DNA of 64,000 nucleotides from Jiangella ureilytica (GTDB lineage: Bacteria > Actinomycetota > Actinomycetes > Jiangellales > Jiangellaceae), in the NCBI RefSeq assembly GCF_004348545.1, contig NZ_SMKL01000019.1:1-64000 (forward strand), given 5' to 3'. Position 1 is the stretch's first letter; each line of letters begins with the position of its first letter. This document shows, piece by piece, positions 35,827 to 45,208 of this stretch. The notes beneath the pieces are model-generated. The model did no database searches and was not told the origin of the DNA. It saw only the letters and a list, made by a program, of their open reading frames with translations. The position numbers and the translations under genes are program-made.

Positions 35827-37174
35827 CCTCGAGGGCGGCGGCCAGGTCGTGCACGACGATCGGGTCGCCGCCCCCGGCGTCGCCGGCCGCCTTCTCGTGC
35901 GCCTCGAGCCGTAGCCAGTCGGTCCAGCTCACCACGCGGATGCCGCGCTCGGTCAGCAGTTTGTCGACGGTGTCCGGGTCGCCCTGGCGCGTGGGCAGCG
36001 TGTCGAGGTCGGCGAGCACGGACTCCGCGACCTCGTTGGCGTCGCCGCGGTTCGTCGCGATGACGCCCGTGGGCCCGCGGCGCAGCCAGCCGGTGACGTA
36101 GACGCCGGCGAGCACGGCGTCGTCGTCGAGCACCCGGCCGTCCCGCGACGGGACCGTGCCGCTCGAGTCGTCGAACGGCAGTCCGGGGATCGGCGTGCCG
36201 TGGTAGCCGATGGCGCGCACGACCAGCTCCGTCGGCAGCGTCAGCGTCGGCAGGTCGCCCGGTGGCGGGGCGGTGCCGAGCCGGGTGGGCGCCAGCTCGA
36301 TGCCGGTGACCGCTGTGGTGCCGAGGATGCGGACCGGGCGGCTCCAGTAGTGCAGGTGGATGCGCCGGCGGGCGCCGGTGCGCGGCCGTTCGGACCACTC
36401 GCGGCAGACGTCGACGATGACCCGGGAGTGCCGGTCGGTCGCCACGGCCTCTTCGTCGGCCGGACCGAGGACGAGGTCGTCGGGGTCGACGATCAGGTCG
36501 ACGCCCTCGAGCGCGCCCAGCTCGTGCAGCTCCGGCGACGTGAACTTGGCCTGCGCCGGGCCGCGCCGGGCGACCAGGTGGATGTCGGTGACCGTGCTGG
36601 CCGCGAGCGCGTCGAGGACATGCCGGGGCATCGAGGTGCCGCGCAGCGCCGTGGCGTCCTTGGCCAGGATGCGGGCGATGTCAAGCGCGACGTTGCCGGC
36701 GCCGATGACCGTCGCCGTGGTGAGGTTCGGCGGGAGCTCGACGGCGCGCGCCTGCGGGTGGCCGGTGTACCAGGCCACCAGCTCCGACGCGCCGTACGAC
36801 CCGGCGAGGTCCTCGCCGGGGATGCCGAGCCGGCGGTCGCCGAGCATGCCCGTCGACACGATGACGGCGTCATAGGCGGCCCGCAGCTCCTCGACGGTGA
36901 CGTCGCGCCCCACGTGCACGTTGCCGGCGAACCGCACGCGCGTGTGCGTGAACCCCTGCGCCAGCACGCGCGAGATGTTCCGGGTCTTCGGATGGTCCGG
37001 CGCCACGCCGTAGCGGACCAGGCCGTACGGCGCGGGCGCGGCCTCGAAGACGTCGATGCGGTCGAAGCGGTCGCTGCGCACGAGCGCGGCGAGGGCGTAC
37101 AGCCCGGCCGGACCGGCTCCGACGATGGCGGCAGCCCGGCCGGCCGCCCCGGATCGACTCCCGTCGTCCTCCAT
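35807..37174 (-). CDS. Ferredoxin/adrenodoxin NADP reductase, FprA type
   Basis: A 455-residue flavoprotein. AAIVGAGPAGLYALAALV binds FAD, RYGVAPDHPKTRNISRVL is the hallmark of the adrenodoxin-reductase group, and TVIGAGNVALDIARIL binds NADPH. It passes electrons from NADPH to ferredoxin for cytochrome P450, desaturase or sulphite/nitrite reductase systems. A C-terminal extension of about 70 residues (after GDANEVAESVLADL) resembles that of FprA/FprB relatives. It is divergent from narK, next to the nitrate cluster, which may be meaningful. Confidence 0.88.
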   Translation of the reverse strand: MEDDGSRSGAAGRAAAIVGAGPAGLYALAALVRSDRFDRIDVFEAAPAPYGLVRYGVAPDHPKTRNISRVLAQGFTHTRVRFAGNVHVGRDVTVEELRAAYDAVIVSTGMLGDRRLGIPGEDLAGSYGASELVAWYTGHPQARAVELPPNLTTATVIGAGNVALDIARILAKDATALRGTSMPRHVLDALAASTVTDIHLVARRGPAQAKFTSPELHELGALEGVDLIVDPDDLVLGPADEEAVATDRHSRVIVDVCREWSERPRTGARRRIHLHYWSRPVRILGTTAVTGIELAPTRLGTAPPPGDLPTLTLPTELVVRAIGYHGTPIPGLPFDDSSGTVPSRDGRVLDDDAVLAGVYVTGWLRRGPTGVIATNRGDANEVAESVLADLDTLPTRQGDPDTVDKLLTERGIRVVSWTDWLRLEAHEKAAGDAGGGDPIVVHDLAAALEVIASGR

Positions 37175-37353
37175 CCGCCCAACGTATGCCGTCGGGCGCC
37201 GGCCGCACCACCCCTTGTGCGCGGTCTCACGGCCGTCCGGCCGCCGGGGTGAGAAGACGTTGACACGAGGGCGCCGCTCGAGGCACGTCGGCGTAACGCC
37301 GGGTTCCTAGCGTCGGCGGCCAGTGGAGTCAGACCCCGAACCCGGAGGCCGTC

Positions 37354-38727
37354 ATGACCGAGACGCCCACCCTCGCCCCCGACCGCGCCGCCGTACCGGC
37401 GCCGGCCCGACGTGGCGGGCGCTGGATCGACCACTGGGAGCCGGAGGACGAGACGTTCTGGCGGCGGACCGGCCGCTCCGTCGCCCGCCGCAACCTGGTG
37501 TTCTCGATCCTCGCGGAGAACGTCGCCTTCTCGGTGTGGACGCTGTGGAGCATCTCGGCGGCGCTGCTGGTGGCGCACTACGACGTCGGGTTCTCCGCCG
37601 CGCAGCTGTTCTTCCTGGTCGCCGTGCCGAACGTCGTCGGGGCGGTGCTGCGGATCCCGTACACGTTCGCCGTGCCGCGCTTCGGCGGCCGGAACTGGAC
37701 GGTAGTCAGCGGTCTGCTGCTGCTCGTCCCGACGGTGCTGCTGGCGGTCGCCGTCGGCAACCCGGGTACGCCCTACTGGGCGTTCCTGCTGATCGCGGCG
37801 ATGGCGGGCTTAGGCGGCGGCAACTTCGCGTCCAGCATGACCAACATCAGCTTCTTCTTCCCGGACCGGGGCAAGGGCCTGGCGCTCGGCCTGAACGCGG
37901 CGGGCGGCAACATCGGCGTCGCGCTGCTGCAACTCGGGCTGCCGCTGATCGTCGGCGCCGGGGGCCTGTTCGGGCTGGTGGGCGCGGCCGCCGCCGGGGT
38001 GGACCTGGCGCGGGCGGGGTGGGTGTGGGCGGCGCTGGGCGTGGTGGCGGCGACCTGCGCGTGGTTCTTCATGGACAACCTGTCGGTGTCGCTGGCGCCG
38101 TTGCGCTCGCAGCTCGCCGTGGTGCGGCACCGCCACACCTGGATCGTGTCGTGGCTCTACATCGGCACGTTCGGTTCGTTCATCGGCTACTCGTCGGCGT
38201 TCCCGCTGCTCATCAAGCTGCAGTTCCCCGAAGTGCCGGCGGCGAACTACGCGTTCCTGGGCGCGCTGGTCGGCTCGGTGGCGCGGCCGCTCGGCGGCTG
38301 GCTGGCCGACCGGATCGGCGGGGCGCGGGTCACGCTGTGGAACTTCGCGGCGATGGCGGCCGGCACCGTCCTCGTCATCGTCGCGGTCGACGGCGGCAGC
38401 TGGCCGCTGTTCCTCGGCGCGTTCCTGCTGGTGTTCGTGACGACCGGGCTCGGCAACGGATCGGCGTTCCGGATGATCCCGATGATCTTCCGCAACCGGA
38501 CCGAGGCGGCCGCCGTCATCGGGCTGTCGTCGGCCGTCGGGGCGTTCGGCGGGTTCGCCGTCGTCGCGACGTTCGGCGTGCTCGGCCTGGTGAACGACGG
38601 CCGGGTGCCGGCGGGCGCCGTCGCGACCGCGTTCGTGATCTTCCTCGGCTTCTACGTCACCTGCGCGCTGTTGACGTGGTGGAACTACGCCCGACGGGGT
38701 GCGGCGCTGGCCGCCGCCGACATCTGA
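37354..38727 (+). CDS. narK: NarK-type nitrate/nitrite MFS transporter
   Basis: A 457-residue major facilitator protein with about 12 hydrophobic segments. FASSMTNISFFFPDRGKGLALGLNAAGGN is the first nitrate signature (part quoted) and FGVLG... with SSAVGAFGGFAVVATF the second region. It also has the conserved WDPEDE-like N-terminal WEPEDETFW. It most likely imports nitrate for the reductases encoded immediately downstream. The 94-bp gap to the nitrate reductase gene contains a GlnR-like site, so that operon has its own promoter. A GTAAC sequence at 37292-37296 upstream is a weaker candidate site. Confidence 0.88.
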   Translation: MTETPTLAPDRAAVPAPARRGGRWIDHWEPEDETFWRRTGRSVARRNLVFSILAENVAFSVWTLWSISAALLVAHYDVGFSAAQLFFLVAVPNVVGAVLRIPYTFAVPRFGGRNWTVVSGLLLLVPTVLLAVAVGNPGTPYWAFLLIAAMAGLGGGNFASSMTNISFFFPDRGKGLALGLNAAGGNIGVALLQLGLPLIVGAGGLFGLVGAAAAGVDLARAGWVWAALGVVAATCAWFFMDNLSVSLAPLRSQLAVVRHRHTWIVSWLYIGTFGSFIGYSSAFPLLIKLQFPEVPAANYAFLGALVGSVARPLGGWLADRIGGARVTLWNFAAMAAGTVLVIVAVDGGSWPLFLGAFLLVFVTTGLGNGSAFRMIPMIFRNRTEAAAVIGLSSAVGAFGGFAVVATFGVLGLVNDGRVPAGAVATAFVIFLGFYVTCALLTWWNYARRGAALAAADI

Positions 38728-38771
38728 TCACGGCTCGCGGAGGCGACGAGTGCGAGGCATTTATCGCGGGC

Positions 38772-38798
38772 GTAACGCGCCCGAGGCGGTCCGGAAAC
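38772..38798 (+). promoter_or_regulatory. GlnR-like nitrogen-control site
   Basis: GTAAC, GAGGC and GAAAC are spaced by 6 bp each, reproducing the GTnAC-n6-GAAAC 11-bp periodicity described for actinobacterial GlnR boxes. It ends 23 bp before the nitrate reductase start, placing it at or near the promoter. Confidence 0.55.
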
Positions 38799-38821
38799 CC
38801 CCGCTTCACACCGTAGCGGGC

Positions 38822-40912
38822 ATGGGCACCACGGCCACCCACTGCGCGTACTGCGCCCTGCAGTGCGCGATGACGCTGACGGCGGACGCCGGCGGCCGGG
38901 TCACCGTGGAGCCGCGGGACTTCCCGACCAACCGCGGCGGGCTGTGCCAGAAGGGCTGGACGGCGGCCGACCTGCTGGCGTCGCCGCACCGGCTGACGAC
39001 GCCGCTGCTGCGCGACGACCGGTCGGCGCCGTTCCGCGAGGCGAGCTGGGACGAGGCGCTCACCGTCGTGGCATCGTCGCTGCGCGAGGTGCAGGCCGAG
39101 TACGGCCGCGACGCCGTCGCCGTCCTCGGTGGTGGCGGGCTGACCAACGAGAAGGCCTACCAGCTGGGCAAGTTCGCCCGGGTCGCGCTGCGGACGAAGA
39201 ACATCGACTACAACGGCCGGTACTGCATGTCGTCGGCAGCGGCGGCGTCGAACCGGGCGTTCGGCATCGACCGCGGGCTACCGTTCCCGCTGCCCGACCT
39301 GGCCGAGGCCGGCGCCGTCCTCATCGCCGGCGGCAACGTCGCCGAGACGATGCCGCCGTTCGTGCAGCACCTGGCCGCCGTCGTCGACCGCGGCGGCTCG
39401 CTGATCGTCGCCGACCCGCGCCGCACCGCCACCGTGGACCGGGCGACACTGCACCTGCCGGTCCTGCCCGGCACCGACCTGGCGCTGGCGCTCGGGCTCC
39501 TGCACGTGGCCGTCTCCGGCGGGCACGCCGACCGCGCCTACATCCATGACCGGACGACGGGGTTCGACGAGACCTGGCGGGCCGCCGCGCAGTGGTGGCC
39601 GGAGCGGGTCGAGCGGGTCACCGGCGTATCGGTCGCGGCGCAGCGGGCCGCCGTCGCGCAGCTGGCCGCGGGTGCGCGCGGCCGCGGCGCCGTCGTCCTG
39701 ACCGCCCGCGGCGCGGAGCAGCAGAGCAAGGGGACCGACACCGTCACCGCGCTGATCAACCTGGCGCTCGCGCTCGGCCTGCCGGGCAGGCCGCACAGCG
39801 GGTTCGGCTGCATCACCGGCCAGGGCAACGGGCAGGGCGGCCGCGAGCACGGGCAGAAGGCGGACCAGCTGCCCGGTTACCGGCGCATCGACGATCCCGC
39901 CGCGCGGGCGCACGTCGCCGCCGTCTGGGGTGTCGAGCCCGCTGATCTGCCGGGGCCGGGCCCGTCGGCGTACGAGCTGATCGAGAGCCTGGGCACCGAC
40001 GGCGGTCCGCGGGCGCTGCTCGTGCACGGGACCAACCTGGCGGTGTCCTCGCCGCGGGGCGCCCGGGTGCTGGAGCGGCTGGCGGCCCTCGACCTGCTTG
40101 TCGTGGCCGATGTCGTGCTGTCCGAGACCGCCGCCCTGGCCGACGTCGTCCTGCCCGTGACGCAGTTCGCCGAGGAGGACGGCACGATGACCAACCTCGA
40201 GGGCCGGGTGATCCGCCGGCGCCGCGCGGTCGCGCCACCGTCCGGCGTACGCACCGAGCTGGAGGTGCTGACGTCGCTGGCCGGGCTGCTGGGGTGCCGG
40301 GCGCCGTTCGACGCCGACCCGGAGACGGTCTTCGACGAGCTGCGCCGGGCCAGCGCCGGCGGCGTCGCCGACTACGGCGGCATCAGCTGGGACCGGGTCG
40401 ACGCCGAGGGCGGCGTCTTCTGGCCGTGCCCGTCCTCCTCGCATCCGGGCACGCCCCGGCTGTTCGCGGACGGGTTCCCGACGGCGGACGGCCGGGCCCG
40501 CTTCGTCGCCGTCGAGCACCGGCCGCCGGCCGAGGAGGTCGACGCCGAGCACCCCGTCTACCTCACGACAGGGCGGGTGCTGCAGCAGTACCAGAGCGGC
40601 GCGCAGACGCGGCTGGTCCCGGCACTGGCCGCCGCGGCCGCCGAGCCGCACGTCGAGGTCCATCCCGACCTCGCCGGGCGGAGCGGGCTGGCCGACGGCG
40701 ACCTGGTGCGGGTGGTCAGCCGGCGCGGCGACGCCGTCGGGCGGGTCCGGCTGACGACGGCGATCCGCCCCGACACCGTGTTCATGCCGTTCCACTGGGG
40801 CGGCGAGCAGGCGGTCAACCGGGTGACGAACCCGGCGCTGGACCCGGTGTCGCGGATGCCGGAGTTCAAGGTCTGCGCGGTCCGCCTGGAGCGTGTGGTG
40901 GTGGTGTCATGA
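38822..40912 (+). CDS. nasA: Assimilatory nitrate reductase catalytic subunit (molybdopterin)
   Basis: A 696-residue Mo-bis-MGD oxidoreductase. Cys 8, 11, 15 and the Cys of GGLCQKGW (about 43) bind a [4Fe-4S] cluster; GRYCMSSAAAASNRAFG holds the putative Mo-ligand Cys; FGCITGQGNGQGGREHGQ and PFHWGGEQAVN are cofactor-binding regions. It reduces nitrate to nitrite. No Tat signal, fitting a cytoplasmic assimilatory enzyme. Electrons likely come from the FAD/BFD protein encoded next, whose start overlaps its stop (ATGA). Confidence 0.9.
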   Translation: MGTTATHCAYCALQCAMTLTADAGGRVTVEPRDFPTNRGGLCQKGWTAADLLASPHRLTTPLLRDDRSAPFREASWDEALTVVASSLREVQAEYGRDAVAVLGGGGLTNEKAYQLGKFARVALRTKNIDYNGRYCMSSAAAASNRAFGIDRGLPFPLPDLAEAGAVLIAGGNVAETMPPFVQHLAAVVDRGGSLIVADPRRTATVDRATLHLPVLPGTDLALALGLLHVAVSGGHADRAYIHDRTTGFDETWRAAAQWWPERVERVTGVSVAAQRAAVAQLAAGARGRGAVVLTARGAEQQSKGTDTVTALINLALALGLPGRPHSGFGCITGQGNGQGGREHGQKADQLPGYRRIDDPAARAHVAAVWGVEPADLPGPGPSAYELIESLGTDGGPRALLVHGTNLAVSSPRGARVLERLAALDLLVVADVVLSETAALADVVLPVTQFAEEDGTMTNLEGRVIRRRRAVAPPSGVRTELEVLTSLAGLLGCRAPFDADPETVFDELRRASAGGVADYGGISWDRVDAEGGVFWPCPSSSHPGTPRLFADGFPTADGRARFVAVEHRPPAEEVDAEHPVYLTTGRVLQQYQSGAQTRLVPALAAAAAEPHVEVHPDLAGRSGLADGDLVRVVSRRGDAVGRVRLTTAIRPDTVFMPFHWGGEQAVNRVTNPALDPVSRMPEFKVCAVRLERVVVVS

Positions 40913-42369
40913 CGCAGGTTGTCGTCGTAGGACATGGCATGGCCGGCGCCCGGTTCGTCCAGGAGCTGCGGGCCCGCGACCTGTCCCGCCGGTTCGAGGT
41001 GACGGTGCTCGGCGCGGAGCCGGAGGCCGCGTACAACCGGGTCCTGCTGTCGTCGGTGCTGGCCGGCGCTCTGACCCCGGCGGAGATCGAGACGGTGCCG
41101 TCGGCCTGGTATGCCGCCGAGGACGTCGAGCTGCGCACCGGGGTCGAGGTCGGGCGCATCGACCGGCGGCGACGGCGCGTGCTCACGACCGCCGGTGAGT
41201 ACGTCGGCTACGACCACCTGGTGCTGGCCACCGGCAGCCGCCCGTGGGTGCCGCCGATCGACGGGCTGGTCGGCGATGACGGCGAGCTCGACCGCGACGT
41301 CGTGGTGTTCCGCACGCTGGCGGACTGCCGCGCGATGCTGGCCCGGCTCGGACGGGTCCGGTACGCCGTCGTGCTGGGCGGCGGGCTGCTCGGGCTGGAG
41401 GCGGCGCGCGGACTGGCCGGGCGCGGCGTCGACGTCGAGGTGGTGCACCCGGCGGACCGGCTCATGGAGCGCCAGCTCGACCTCGACGCCGGCCGGGTGC
41501 TCGCCCGCACGCTGCGCGGGCTGGGCGTGCGGGTGCGGCTGAACGCGCAGGCGGTGCGGTTCACCGACGGCTGGGGCGGCGGCGGGCGCGGGGTCCGGCT
41601 CGACGACGGGACGCGGCTGCCGGCCGACCTGGTGGTCGTGGCCTGCGGGGTGCGCCCGAACAGCGGGCTGGCCGCGGCCGCCGGGCTGGAGGTGGAGCGC
41701 GCGGTGGTGGTGGACGACTCGATGACGTCGGTGACCGATCCGGCGATCCACGCGATCGGCGAGTGCGCCCAGTACGACGGCCAGGTGTACGGGCTGGTCG
41801 CGCCGGCCTGGGAGCAGGCGGCCGTGCTGGCCGACGTGCTGGCGGGTGGCTCCGCGCGGTACGGCGGCTCGGCGATCGTCACCCGCTTGAAGGCCGCCGA
41901 CGTCGACCTGGCGGCGATGGGCGAGACGGACGTCGACGACTTCGGCGCCGACGACGGCCTGGAGGTGCTGCGGTTCGCCGACCCGGCGCGCGGCACCTAC
42001 CAGAAGGTCGTGATCCGCGACGACCGCGTCACCGGCGCGATCATGCTCGGCGGCCCGGAGACCGTCGGCACCGTCACCCAGCTGTTCGACCGCGCGGCGC
42101 CGGTGCCGGCCGACCGGCGGGCGCTGATCTTCCCCGGCGTGGTCGACGCGGGCGGCGCCGTCGACCCCGCCGACCTCCCGGACGAGCACACCGTCTGCCG
42201 GTGCAACGGCGTCACGGCCGGCCGGGTCCGGGCCGCCTGCGAGGCCGGAGCGGACACCGTCGCCGGCGTCGCCGCCACCACCCGCGCGACCACCGGCTGC
42301 GGCGGCTGCCGCTCCGGTGTCGCCGCCCTGTTGTCGGCCACCCGCCCCACAGTGGAGGTCCCCGCATGA
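40909..42369 (+). CDS. FAD/NAD(P)-binding electron-transfer protein with BFD [2Fe-2S] domain (NasB-like)
   Basis: A 486-residue protein homologous to the N-terminal part of NirB. VVVGHGMAGARFV binds FAD, VLGGGLLGLEAARGLAG binds NAD(P)H, and the C-terminus CRCNGVTAGRVRAAC...TGCGGC is a BFD-like [2Fe-2S] domain. It lacks the sirohaem domain. By position between nitrate reductase and NirB it is best read as the NADH-dependent electron donor for nitrate reduction. It is coupled on both sides by 4-bp overlaps. Confidence 0.85.
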   Translation: MTQVVVVGHGMAGARFVQELRARDLSRRFEVTVLGAEPEAAYNRVLLSSVLAGALTPAEIETVPSAWYAAEDVELRTGVEVGRIDRRRRRVLTTAGEYVGYDHLVLATGSRPWVPPIDGLVGDDGELDRDVVVFRTLADCRAMLARLGRVRYAVVLGGGLLGLEAARGLAGRGVDVEVVHPADRLMERQLDLDAGRVLARTLRGLGVRVRLNAQAVRFTDGWGGGGRGVRLDDGTRLPADLVVVACGVRPNSGLAAAAGLEVERAVVVDDSMTSVTDPAIHAIGECAQYDGQVYGLVAPAWEQAAVLADVLAGGSARYGGSAIVTRLKAADVDLAAMGETDVDDFGADDGLEVLRFADPARGTYQKVVIRDDRVTGAIMLGGPETVGTVTQLFDRAAPVPADRRALIFPGVVDAGGAVDPADLPDEHTVCRCNGVTAGRVRAACEAGADTVAGVAATTRATTGCGGCRSGVAALLSATRPTVEVPA

Positions 42370-44870
42370 GCACCCAGCAGCGCCGGCTCGTCGTGGTCGG
42401 CAACGGCATGGTCGGGCAGCGGCTCGTCGAGGCGGTCCGGCAGCGCGACCCGCAGCGGCGGTGGCGGATCACCGTCCTCGGCGAGGAGCCCCGGCCCGCG
42501 TACGACCGGGTCGCACTGACGTCGTACCTCACAGGGGCGACGGAGGCGGAGCTCGGGCTGGTGCCGGACGGGTGTTACGACGGCGACAGCTCGCTCGTCG
42601 TCGGCGAGGCGGTGACCGGGATCGATCGTTCGGCGCGGCTCGTCACGACGACGGCCGGGCGGGTCGTGCCGTACGACGCGCTGGTGCTGGCGACCGGGTC
42701 GAAGCCGTTCGTGCCGCCGGTGCCGGGTGCGGACCTGGACGGCTGCTTCGTGTACCGGACCATCGACGACCTCGACGCGATCCGGGAGCGCGCGGCGTCC
42801 GTGACGAGCGGCGTCGTCGTCGGTGGCGGGCTGCTCGGGCTGGAGGCGGCGAACGCGCTGCTGGCGCTGGGGCTCTCGACCGGTGTGGTGGAGTTCGCGC
42901 CCCGGCTGATGCCGGCGCAGGTCGACCAGGGCGGCGGCGAGGTGCTGCGGCGCAAGGTCGAGGCGCTCGGGCTGACGGCCCGGCTGGACACCGCGACCGA
43001 GCGGATCGCCGTCGCCGGCTCGGGGCTGCGGTTGTCCTTCGCCGACGGATCGGCGCTGGACACCGGGATGGTCGTGTTCTCGGCCGGTATCCGGCCGCGG
43101 GACGAGCTCGCGCGGTCCGCCGGGCTGGCCGTCGGGGAGCGCGGCGGCATCGTCGTCGACGAGGCGTGCCGGACGTCGGACCCGGCGATCTGGGCGATCG
43201 GCGAGTGCGCGCTGGCCGGCGGCCGCGTGTACGGACTGGTCGCACCCGGCTACGACATGGCCGAGGTGGTGGCCGACCGGCTGCTCGGCGGCGACGCCGC
43301 CTTCGCCGAGGCCGACACGTCGACCAAGCTCAAGCTGCTCGGCGTCGACGTCGCCAGCTTCGGCGACGCCCACGCGACGACGCCGGACGCGCTCGAGGTG
43401 GTCTACGCGGACCCCGTCGGCGGCGTCTACAAGAAGCTGGTCGTCACCGACGACGCGTCGACGCTGCTCGGCGGGGTGCTGGTCGGCGACGCGTCGGCGT
43501 ACGCGGCGCTGCGGACCATGGTCGGGCGGCCACTCGCCGACACCCCGGAGCAGCTGCTGCTGGCCGGGCCGTCGACGTCGGACCTCGGCGACGACGCGCA
43601 GGTGTGCTCGTGCCAGAACGTGTCGGCCGGGGCCGTGCGCGCCGCGATCCACGACGAGGGCTGCGCCGACGTCGCGGCGGTCAAGGCGTGCACGCGGGCC
43701 GGCACCGTCTGCGGCAGCTGCGTCCCGCTGCTGAAGACGCTGCTGACGCAGTCCGGCGTCGAGGCCGACCCGGCGCTGTGCGAGCACTTCTCCATGGGGC
43801 GGGCGGAGCTGTTCGACATCGTCCGGGTCACCGGGCTGCGGACCTTCAGCGAGATCATCGCCCGGCACGGGAGCGGCCGTGGCTGCGACATCTGCAAGCC
43901 GGTGGTCGCATCGATCCTGGCCAGCCTGGGCTCCGGGCACGTCCTCGACGGCGAGCAGGCCGCGCTGCAGGACACCAACGACCACTTCCTCGCCAACATC
44001 CAGCGCAACGGCACGTACTCCGTCGTGCCGCGGGTGCCGGGCGGCGAGCTGACGGCGGAGGGCCTGATCGCGATCGGCGAGGTGGCCCGCGACTTCGGGC
44101 TGTACTCGAAGATCACCGGCGGGCAGCGGATCGACCTGCTGGGGGCGCGGGTGGAGCAGCTGCCGGCGATCTGGAAGCGGCTGGTCGACGCCGGGTTCGA
44201 GAGCGGGCACGCGTACGGCAAGGCGCTGCGGACGGTGAAGTCGTGCGTCGGCTCGACCTGGTGCCGGTACGGCGTCCAGGACTCCACGTCGCTGGCGATC
44301 ATGCTGGAGCTGCGCTACCGCGGCCTGCGGGCGCCACACAAGATCAAGGCCGGGGTGTCCGGGTGCGCCCGCGAGTGCGCAGAGGCGCGCAGCAAGGACG
44401 TCGGGATCATCGCCTCGGAGAACGGCTGGAACCTCTACGTCGGCGGGAACGGCGGGTTCCGGCCGCGGCACGCCGAGCTGTTCGCGTCGGACCTGTCCGA
44501 TGCGCAGCTCGTCGCCCTCGTCGACCGGTTCCTCATGTTCTACGTCCGCACCGCCGACCGGCTGCAGCGCACGGCCGCCTGGATCGAGGCGCTCACCGAG
44601 GAGCACGGCGACGGCCTCGCCTACTTGCATCGCGTCCTCGTCGAGGACGAGCTCGGCCTGTGCGCCGACCTGGAGGCGGCGATGGACCGGCACGCCGGGT
44701 CCTACACCGACGAGTGGGCCGCGGTCCTCGACGACGAGGAGAAGCTCGGCCGGTTCGTGTCCTTCGTCAACGCCCCCGATGCCCCCGACCCGAGCATCCG
44801 GTTCGAGACCGAGCGGGGCCAGATCCGCCCGGTCGTCGCCGGTCCGACCCTGGAGGTGGTGCGCCGATGA
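42366..44870 (+). CDS. nirB: NADH-dependent nitrite reductase large subunit
   Basis: An 834-residue enzyme. The N-terminal half has FAD (VVVGNGMVGQRLVEAV) and NAD (VVGGGLLGLEAANALLAL) sites; a BFD region follows (CSCQNVS and AGTVCGSC). The C-terminal sirohaem/[4Fe-4S] domain has Cys627, Cys633, Cys667 and Cys671 in CxxxxxC and CAREC motifs. It makes ammonium from nitrite with six electrons. Coupled to the upstream and nirD genes by ATGA overlaps. Its first half is clearly paralogous to the preceding gene product. Confidence 0.95.
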   Translation: MSTQQRRLVVVGNGMVGQRLVEAVRQRDPQRRWRITVLGEEPRPAYDRVALTSYLTGATEAELGLVPDGCYDGDSSLVVGEAVTGIDRSARLVTTTAGRVVPYDALVLATGSKPFVPPVPGADLDGCFVYRTIDDLDAIRERAASVTSGVVVGGGLLGLEAANALLALGLSTGVVEFAPRLMPAQVDQGGGEVLRRKVEALGLTARLDTATERIAVAGSGLRLSFADGSALDTGMVVFSAGIRPRDELARSAGLAVGERGGIVVDEACRTSDPAIWAIGECALAGGRVYGLVAPGYDMAEVVADRLLGGDAAFAEADTSTKLKLLGVDVASFGDAHATTPDALEVVYADPVGGVYKKLVVTDDASTLLGGVLVGDASAYAALRTMVGRPLADTPEQLLLAGPSTSDLGDDAQVCSCQNVSAGAVRAAIHDEGCADVAAVKACTRAGTVCGSCVPLLKTLLTQSGVEADPALCEHFSMGRAELFDIVRVTGLRTFSEIIARHGSGRGCDICKPVVASILASLGSGHVLDGEQAALQDTNDHFLANIQRNGTYSVVPRVPGGELTAEGLIAIGEVARDFGLYSKITGGQRIDLLGARVEQLPAIWKRLVDAGFESGHAYGKALRTVKSCVGSTWCRYGVQDSTSLAIMLELRYRGLRAPHKIKAGVSGCARECAEARSKDVGIIASENGWNLYVGGNGGFRPRHAELFASDLSDAQLVALVDRFLMFYVRTADRLQRTAAWIEALTEEHGDGLAYLHRVLVEDELGLCADLEAAMDRHAGSYTDEWAAVLDDEEKLGRFVSFVNAPDAPDPSIRFETERGQIRPVVAGPTLEVVRR

Positions 44871-45208
44871 CCGTTCTCGACGTCCGCACATGGACCGTCG
44901 TCTGCCGCTTCGACCTGCTGTTGCCCGAACGCGGGGTGGCGGCGCTGGTCGGCGATTCGCAGGTGGCGATCTTCCGTGGCTTCGCCGGCGAGGTCTACGC
45001 GCTGGGCAACCGCGACCCGTTCAGCGACGCCTACGTGTTGTCGCGGGGGATCGTGGGGTCGCGCGGGACCGTGCCGACCGTCGCGTCACCGATGCACAAG
45101 CAGGTGTTCTCGCTGGTCACAGGGGAGTGCCTGGACGAGCCGGGGATCGCCGTGCCGGTGTACGACGTGCGGGTGCGCGACGGCGACGTGGAGGTGGCGG
45201 GGCCGTGA
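44867..45208 (+). CDS. nirD: Nitrite reductase small subunit
   Basis: A 113-residue Rieske-fold protein: CRFDLLLPERGVAALVGDSQVAIF, GEVYALGNRDPFSDAYVLSRG and SPMHKQVFSLVTGECLDEPG (quoted in parts). The Cys-His pairs of true Rieske centres are missing, as usual for NirD, so it is structural rather than a redox carrier. It partners NirB. Start overlaps nirB by 4 bp and stop overlaps the next gene by 4 bp. Confidence 0.93.
   Translation: MTVLDVRTWTVVCRFDLLLPERGVAALVGDSQVAIFRGFAGEVYALGNRDPFSDAYVLSRGIVGSRGTVPTVASPMHKQVFSLVTGECLDEPGIAVPVYDVRVRDGDVEVAGP

Noticed and set aside
37292-37307. A GlnR site upstream of narK (GTAAC then TTCCT)
   Set aside because: Only one half-site matches the consensus, so it was not listed as a feature.
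41997-44891. A 964-residue open frame on the minus strand opposite nirB
   Set aside because: It is the antisense shadow expected where codon third positions are almost all G or C; its composition is Arg/Gly/His-rich without domains, whereas the plus strand is clearly nirB.
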